Below, piece by piece: positions 33,888 through 38,026 of a DNA stretch of 38,026 nucleotides (positions within the stretch are counted from its first letter, which is position 1; each line of letters starts with the position of its first letter). Where the stretch lies: NCBI GenBank assembly GCA_021232515.1, contig JAJPOQ010000170.1:1-38026 (forward strand), read 5' to 3'. The DNA comes from Lentisphaeraceae bacterium (GTDB lineage: Bacteria > Verrucomicrobiota > Lentisphaeria > Lentisphaerales > Lentisphaeraceae). A model generated the notes under the pieces. The model did no database searches and was not told the DNA's origin. It was given only the letters and a program-made list of their open reading frames with translations. A program made the translations under genes and the position numbers.

Positions 33888-34483
33888 GACCTGACGTGGC
33901 GTTGTAATGATAACCTCAGACTTTGATTTGAGGTTATTGTGCGTGTCGTTAGGTAGGCAAGAAAAGAATATTACGTACCTTGCGGCACGTGTTTTTTTTC
34001 TAATTATTAACCCGCATTGAAATACGGGCCTATTTCTGTGTCGTCCCTCTGGGACTTTGAAAGTTAGAGCTTTTTACCTCACAGTCCTGACGGGAAGTTG
34101 TAATGGTAGTCTCCGGTTGGAAAGAATATTACGTACCTTGCGGCACGTGTTCTTTTTTTAATTATTAACCTGTATTGAAATACGGGCCTATTTTGTGTCG
34201 TCCTTCTGGGACTTTGAAAGCTAGAGCTCATTACCTCACAGTCCTGAAAGGACGTTGTAATGATAGTCTCCGGTTGGAGAGAATATTACGTACCTTGCGG
34301 CACGTGTTCTTTTTTTAATTATTAACCTGTATTGAAATACGGGCCTATTTTGTGTCGTCCTTCTGGGACTTTGAAAGCTAGAGCTCATTACCTTACAGTC
34401 CTGAAAGGACGTTGTAATGATAGCCTCAGACCTTCAGTCTGTGGTAATTGTTTTAAAATAGTGAAGCGTGCCTTTAGGTATGC
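33888..34483. repeat. Tandem array of three 157-158 bp hairpin-bearing units with partial ends
   Basis: Full units start at 33966, 34124 and 34281, each at GAATATTACGTACC. A partial unit end precedes them (33888-33965). Each unit holds small hairpins; in unit 2 they are ACGTACC/GGCACGT (34131-34148), CCTGTATT/AATACGGG (34169-34186), GTCCT/GGGAC (34200-34212), GTCCT/AGGAC (34241-34253) and TCTCC/GGAGA (34267-34280). The last hairpin is replaced at the array ends by different sequences that still pair: ATAACCTCA/TGAGGTTAT (33910-33937) and CAGAC/GTCTG in the terminal copy. Flanking GCGTG..TTAGGTA.GC words at 33941 and 34466 resemble the first hairpin in opposite orientation. No credible coding frame. 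This fills the whole gap between the DUF1080 gene and rhaM. Confidence 0.88.
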
Positions 34484-34518
34484 AATATATCTTTTAATTG
34501 TTAAGTCTTGTCTTACTC

Positions 34519-34851
34519 CTAAAAACTAAAGATCTCTTCCATCTTAGCCCATTTCTCTCCGGGTTGAGCATCTTCCACAGCTTCTTGAAAAGTCCCCATA
34601 AGGTCTTCCCACTCCTGACACTTTGGATCAAGATCTAAGTACTTTGGGAAATCAATCTCAGGGATAAAACTGTCTTCGACAGAACAGGTCATGAACAATC
34701 GACGACCCAAGATATAAATCTTCATATCGAGTACACCTACTTGTTTAAGTGCACTCAAAACTTCAGGCCAAACTGCAGCGTGATACTCTTTGTATTTTTG
34801 AATGATCTCAGGATCGTTTTTGAGATTTACAGTCATCGCTAAGTTTTTCAC
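34519..34851 (-). CDS. rhaM: L-rhamnose mutarotase
   Basis: 110 residues; interconverts alpha and beta anomers of L-rhamnose (fucose mutarotases are related). Family segments are clear: 'MTVNLKNDPEIIQKYKEYHAAVWPEV' (about 6-31) with the conserved His24, 'VGVLDMKIYILGRRLFM' and a C-terminal 'QPGEKWAKMEEIF'. The GTG start at 34851 fits best: GGAG lies about seven bases upstream and 'MKNLAMTVNL' aligns with usual family starts; the first ATG is at 34836. Cytoplasmic. No rhamnose isomerase, kinase or aldolase is in this window, so it is a stand-alone copy here. It follows the hairpin array on its downstream side. Confidence 0.9.
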   Translation of the reverse strand: MKNLAMTVNLKNDPEIIQKYKEYHAAVWPEVLSALKQVGVLDMKIYILGRRLFMTCSVEDSFIPEIDFPKYLDLDPKCQEWEDLMGTFQEAVEDAQPGEKWAKMEEIFSF

Positions 34852-34903
34852 AAATGAACTCCACTTTTATATGTGGATATTTTAGCGTGATAAAAAGGTG
34901 AAT

Positions 34904-35932
34904 CTAGTCAGTGACGGAAGTTTCGCTGTTATTATCTTTCTTAGGTTCTTTGCGATAACCAATGCGGTCTTCGACTATTTCTATTGGGACCGACAAAGTA
35001 GAAGAGGTTTCGCTGTCGATAGAGACGATTGTCATGTTAAGTCGCTCATCTTTTGAACTTTTTATGGATTCAATAAATTCCTTGATACTTGTAACCGATT
35101 TACCATTTACTGCTGTGATAAGGTCCCATTTTTCAAGGCCAGCTTTGATTGTTTTACTTTCAACAGATATAGAAGTTATGATAAGACCACGATCAAAGTT
35201 TCCGTATCTCTTAATGGTATTTGGTTCTTGGGTTTCTATCGGCATGACTTTGAAATCGACATTTCGAGTAACTGCATTTTGCTTTGACTCTATAACGGGC
35301 ATCAATCGTTCAACAGGTGCCATGAAAGCTATTCCAGATGGTGAATCACCAACAAGTAATGTGCCTGACTGAACACCGATGAACTCACCTTTCTCATTGA
35401 CCCAAGGGCCACCAGAAGTTCCGGTTTGAACAGAAGCGGCAACATGAACAATGCCGATGTAGTGATTGTGGTAGCCGCCGTAGTATTCATAGAAAATGCC
35501 ATCGCGAGCAATAGTGCCACTTTGAACAACTCCACGACGATAGACTGGCGCGCCATATTGGTAGACTTTGTCTGGGGTTTTGGCCGCAGTTTTTGCTGGA
35601 GGAAGGTGGACTATTTGACGTTCACCTATATCGACTTGGATGAGCAGGAAGTCATGACCTTTGTCCATTGCTACCAGTTTGGCTGGAAGTCTGCCATGAA
35701 TTGGCGATATGACTTCAATCTTATCGTCTCGAAATGAGATACAGTGAGATGCACTAGCTGCGAGTCCATCTGCGGATATAAAAGTAGCACTGCCATTTTC
35801 TTGGCCATTGACTAATATTACCAAAGAAGAATCATGCATTTTCTGGTAAATTTGGTGGGGTGTAAGTGAAACTGGCTTATGAGCGCAGGATGCAAACACG
35901 AGTGCTGCTATGATCAAGATAAATTGTTTCAC
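34904..35932 (-). CDS. HtrA/Deg-like serine protease lipoprotein with PDZ domain
   Basis: 342 residues. The signal peptide ends 'FASC' with Cys16, a lipobox. Trypsin-like triad: H63 in 'AASASHCI', D94 in 'GHDFLLIQV' and S173 in 'QTGTSGGPW'. A PDZ-like domain follows (about 240-310: 'GLIITSISVESKTIKAGLEKWDLITAVNGK'), then a hydrophilic tail. The enzyme probably degrades or checks periplasmic proteins at the membrane. GTG at 35932 is the start, with GGAGG seven bases upstream. A histidine/tyrosine-rich loop ('EYYGGYHNHYIG') lies between the Asp and Ser. 52 bases separate it from rhaM; co-transcription is possible but functionally unexplained. Confidence 0.92.
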   Translation of the reverse strand: MKQFILIIAALVFASCAHKPVSLTPHQIYQKMHDSSLVILVNGQENGSATFISADGLAASASHCISFRDDKIEVISPIHGRLPAKLVAMDKGHDFLLIQVDIGERQIVHLPPAKTAAKTPDKVYQYGAPVYRRGVVQSGTIARDGIFYEYYGGYHNHYIGIVHVAASVQTGTSGGPWVNEKGEFIGVQSGTLLVGDSPSGIAFMAPVERLMPVIESKQNAVTRNVDFKVMPIETQEPNTIKRYGNFDRGLIITSISVESKTIKAGLEKWDLITAVNGKSVTSIKEFIESIKSSKDERLNMTIVSIDSETSSTLSVPIEIVEDRIGYRKEPKKDNNSETSVTD

Positions 35933-36026
35933 TGTTCTTCCTCCGCTCTACTGACCGTAATATTATTGCTAAGCTGGTTTACTTGCAAGTTTTATTCATG
36001 GATGACGCGGGAATTAGGCCACTGTT

Positions 36027-38026
36027 TTAAGCTTTGCGTTTTAAGCGAAACTTAAACTTGTTTGAAAATGACTTTAATATATCGCGCTTTTTACGGAAGA
36101 GTTTTCCTGGAGCATCAGGCTTAGGAGCTAATATCTTCGCAAGTTGATTGGTCAGTCGCATGTGAGCATTCATCGCCCAACCAGAAGCTTCAAGAATAGA
36201 GCTGATGTTGCGGCGGTAAAGTTTTATCGCAGAGACGAACATGACGGGGAGGATAATCGCCATAAGGCCTATGCCAAAGGCACTAAGGCGGTGTTCCCAG
36301 TTCATGCCAGTAAAAGTACTGGTGATATAAGCAAATGAAGAGCCTAGAGCAGCAAAGGTTACAGAGCCAGTGACCATCAAGTCACGAGCTGTTGCCGAAG
36401 ATGTTTCTTTGCTTGGTTCTGGAGGGCCTTTTGGGACAGTGGTTAAGTTCTTTTGGAGATCTTGACCAGTTGAGCCTATTTGCTTTTCAAGATGCTTCTC
36501 AGTTCCCGAGCTTATCTTGTCGACTGCATCGATAATCATCTGACAGAACTTTTTGAATGGAGCAAGTGTTGCTTCAGTGAGACTGACAGGGTTGTCGAGA
36601 ACTTTGACAACTTTTGCATCCCACTCTTTGCCATTTAAGTCAAATAATACACCGCGTTTATCAACGCCAAGTAAACCAAGTCGATGTGAAGTTACTGGTG
36701 TGCAGATGTAGTACTTACCGTCTTCTTTAGCGCCGGTTATTTCAATATACATGACATATATACCAGACCTCTTGGCAAGCTTAGCATGCTGGTCGACATC
36801 TTTAATCTTAATATTAAAGTTGAAAATTCGCCCATCTATAACCAAGTGACCCGCTTCAAACATGGCTCGTTTTTCGGGATTATAGAGATGTGGGAAGCTA
36901 ATGAAGTTGTTACAGAAGTCGATGACCTCTTTTTGGAGAATGATTATTTCTTCTAGCTGAACTCGTATCTTAAGTTTGTGACCGAGTTCTTTATCTTCAG
37001 CGATGAGCTCTTCCAGTTTTCCTGGGAAGCCACTGTTTAAGTAGGTACGGAGCTTTTCGTCATCCAGAGATTTCACTTCTTTGCCTTTTTGTGTCGCAAG
37101 CCAGTCTTCATAAGGCAGGAAGATGTCACAAACATTTTTCCAATCACTTTCAATTAAAGTGTTGGCTGGTCTTGCGAGGAATTCATTTAGAATTTTTTCA
37201 CGTAGATCGATCAGTGAACTTGTGTAGTAGGGGTTTATCTCCGCATCGAGTCGCAATTCACAATCGCTATTTAAAGGTGCTATAGAGTTTTCTTTAAGAT
37301 AGTCGGCAGCCTGTTCAAGTGAAGAGTTTTTCTCAGGTCCACAGGTAGCGAGGATGTATTTTTGACCAAGTGTCTCAGCGTACTTATATTGTTGGCAGAG
37401 TCGGAAGTATTCGTTTATTTTTGGTCTTATGTCGCTGAAGACTTTATATGCATCGGCTGTTTTCTCATGTAGAGGCAGTATTTCAGGATTGTAGTCTTTA
37501 GAGTCTTTCCAAGCTAGATAGTCTTTTGCAGCGGTCAAAAAAGTTTCTAGGCGAGGCTTACCTATTCCTTGTATGCCATTCACATCATCGGCACTGCCAA
37601 GACAAAGGATTATATCTTTAACAAAGTTCTGTAGCTCGGGATCCTCTATGTGGTCGGCAGGGATGATGCCGTCACCATTGGATAGACCATTCTTTAAAAT
37701 GCCGTTCACATTTCTTAAGTCTTCAAGAGTGAGCTCGTCACTTTCGGCTTTACCAAGATTTGAAAGTATTTCCTTAAAAGCTTCTTTGAGCTCTTGAGCC
37801 TTTGGCGAGTCAGAAAAGTCATTGAGTGCAAGAGCATTGCTTTTAGCGTTCACTCGATCGTAGTTTTTGAGTACATCTAAGAGTAGTAGAACCGATTCTC
37901 TTAAGTCAGAGCTGAGGACGCGCTCGCTTTTGTTTTTATCGAGAACTTTGATGAAGTCATCTGAGCAATTGAGACTGAAAGTCGGAACACTGGTGGCCAT
38001 CCAGAAAGCTTCATCTATAAAGTTTA
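36027..38026 (-). CDS. Large membrane-anchored protein of unknown function (5' end outside window)
   Basis: At least 657 residues from Met at 38000. The frame stays open to the window edge with plausible coding upstream of it (FIDEAFW before that Met), so the start probably lies outside. Residues 1-530 are mostly helical and charged with no signal peptide; 'NGDGIIPADHI' near 113 and 'DDVNGIQGIG' near 140 loosely recall calcium-binding loops but lack enough acidic ligands to call EF-hands. Two transmembrane helices lie near 551-571 and 580-603, followed by a basic tail ('KKRDILKSFSNKFKFRLKRKA'). A cytoplasmic sensor or scaffold anchored by a C-terminal hairpin would fit, but no family was recognised. 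Confidence 0.75.
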   Translation of the reverse strand, partial: NFIDEAFWMATSVPTFSLNCSDDFIKVLDKNKSERVLSSDLRESVLLLLDVLKNYDRVNAKSNALALNDFSDSPKAQELKEAFKEILSNLGKAESDELTLEDLRNVNGILKNGLSNGDGIIPADHIEDPELQNFVKDIILCLGSADDVNGIQGIGKPRLETFLTAAKDYLAWKDSKDYNPEILPLHEKTADAYKVFSDIRPKINEYFRLCQQYKYAETLGQKYILATCGPEKNSSLEQAADYLKENSIAPLNSDCELRLDAEINPYYTSSLIDLREKILNEFLARPANTLIESDWKNVCDIFLPYEDWLATQKGKEVKSLDDEKLRTYLNSGFPGKLEELIAEDKELGHKLKIRVQLEEIIILQKEVIDFCNNFISFPHLYNPEKRAMFEAGHLVIDGRIFNFNIKIKDVDQHAKLAKRSGIYVMYIEITGAKEDGKYYICTPVTSHRLGLLGVDKRGVLFDLNGKEWDAKVVKVLDNPVSLTEATLAPFKKFCQMIIDAVDKISSGTEKHLEKQIGSTGQDLQKNLTTVPKGPPEPSKETSSATARDLMVTGSVTFAALGSSFAYITSTFTGMNWEHRLSAFGIGLMAIILPVMFVSAIKLYRRNISSILEASGWAMNAHMRLTNQLAKILAPKPDAPGKLFRKKRDILKSFSNKFKFRLKRKA

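Noticed and set aside
33966..34437. Possible CRISPR array
   Set aside because: Units are 157-158 bp and alike over their whole length; there are no short repeats alternating with unique spacers and no cas genes.
34332..34529. 65-codon plus-strand frame ending past the hairpin array
   Set aside because: Most of it is repeat sequence that also appears in the other units, it carries no known motif and it runs into the end of rhaM on the other strand.
36144..36338. Short plus-strand frame near the 3' end of the large unknown gene
   Set aside because: It lies opposite the transmembrane-helix coding region and has no ribosome site or recognisable motif.
1..38026. tRNA or rRNA genes, insertion sequences and prophage genes
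   Set aside because: No tRNA cloverleaf, rRNA segment, transposase, integrase or phage structural gene was noticed by eye; covariance-model searches were not possible.

Overview
The window is AT-rich, densely packed bacterial DNA that most likely comes from Lentisphaerota, probably a marine Lentisphaera-like organism. No rRNA or marker phylogeny was available, so this is an inference from gene content. The supporting signs are two PSD1 (DUF1549/DUF1553) plus DUF1501 gene pairs, four secreted Cys-type sulfatases, five prepilin-like proteins with a C-terminal H-X(10)-DG-type motif, and a ThuA plus DUF1080 pair. Together these are typical of the Planctomycetota-Verrucomicrobiota-Lentisphaerota group.

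Layout. 1-54: possible end of an upstream gene. 192-3929 (+): heme-binding PSC1/PSD1 protein followed by a Tat-exported DUF1501 protein, ended by a strong terminator. 4157-9560 (-): prepilin-like gene followed by three sulfatases, probably one operon. 9927-10334 (-): GNAT acetyltransferase. 10522-12881 (+): umuD-umuC with overlapping ATGA, then bioD. 12878-14385: GbsR-type regulator divergent from an SDR/epimerase. 14488-16689 (-): cysS and frr. 16782-18083 (-): lipoprotein alpha/beta hydrolase. 18271-25601 (+): frameshifted prepilin-like gene, a second one, PSD1, DUF1501, then two near-duplicate prepilin-like genes. 25812-27125 (+): a fourth sulfatase. 27108-33069 (-): EI24-like membrane protein, two tandem sialate O-acetylesterase-like genes, a cytoplasmic esterase and a ThuA-like lipoprotein. 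33241-33870 (+): divergent DUF1080 protein. 33888-34483: a non-coding array of three 157-158 bp units, each built from small hairpins. 34519-35932 (-): L-rhamnose mutarotase and an HtrA-like lipoprotein protease. 36027-38026 (-): large membrane-anchored protein of unknown function, open at the window edge.

The accessory genes form a theme: exported sulfatases, carbohydrate esterases, ThuA/DUF1080 proteins and a rhamnose mutarotase suggest use of sulfated and acetylated, possibly rhamnose- or fucose-containing, algal polysaccharides. No formylglycine-generating enzyme or anaerobic sulfatase-maturating enzyme is in the window. Prepilin-like proteins lie next to both PSD1/DUF1501/sulfatase clusters, which suggests a joint cell-surface apparatus, but this is inferred from position only.

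The points most worth following are the hairpin-unit array with pairing-preserving differences between copies, the pilin-leader duplication whose identity stops abruptly after the N-terminal helix, a single-base frameshift in a prepilin-like gene, a terminator-like hairpin directly ahead of the second PSD1 gene, and a beta-rich domain inserted within the end of that PSD1 protein.
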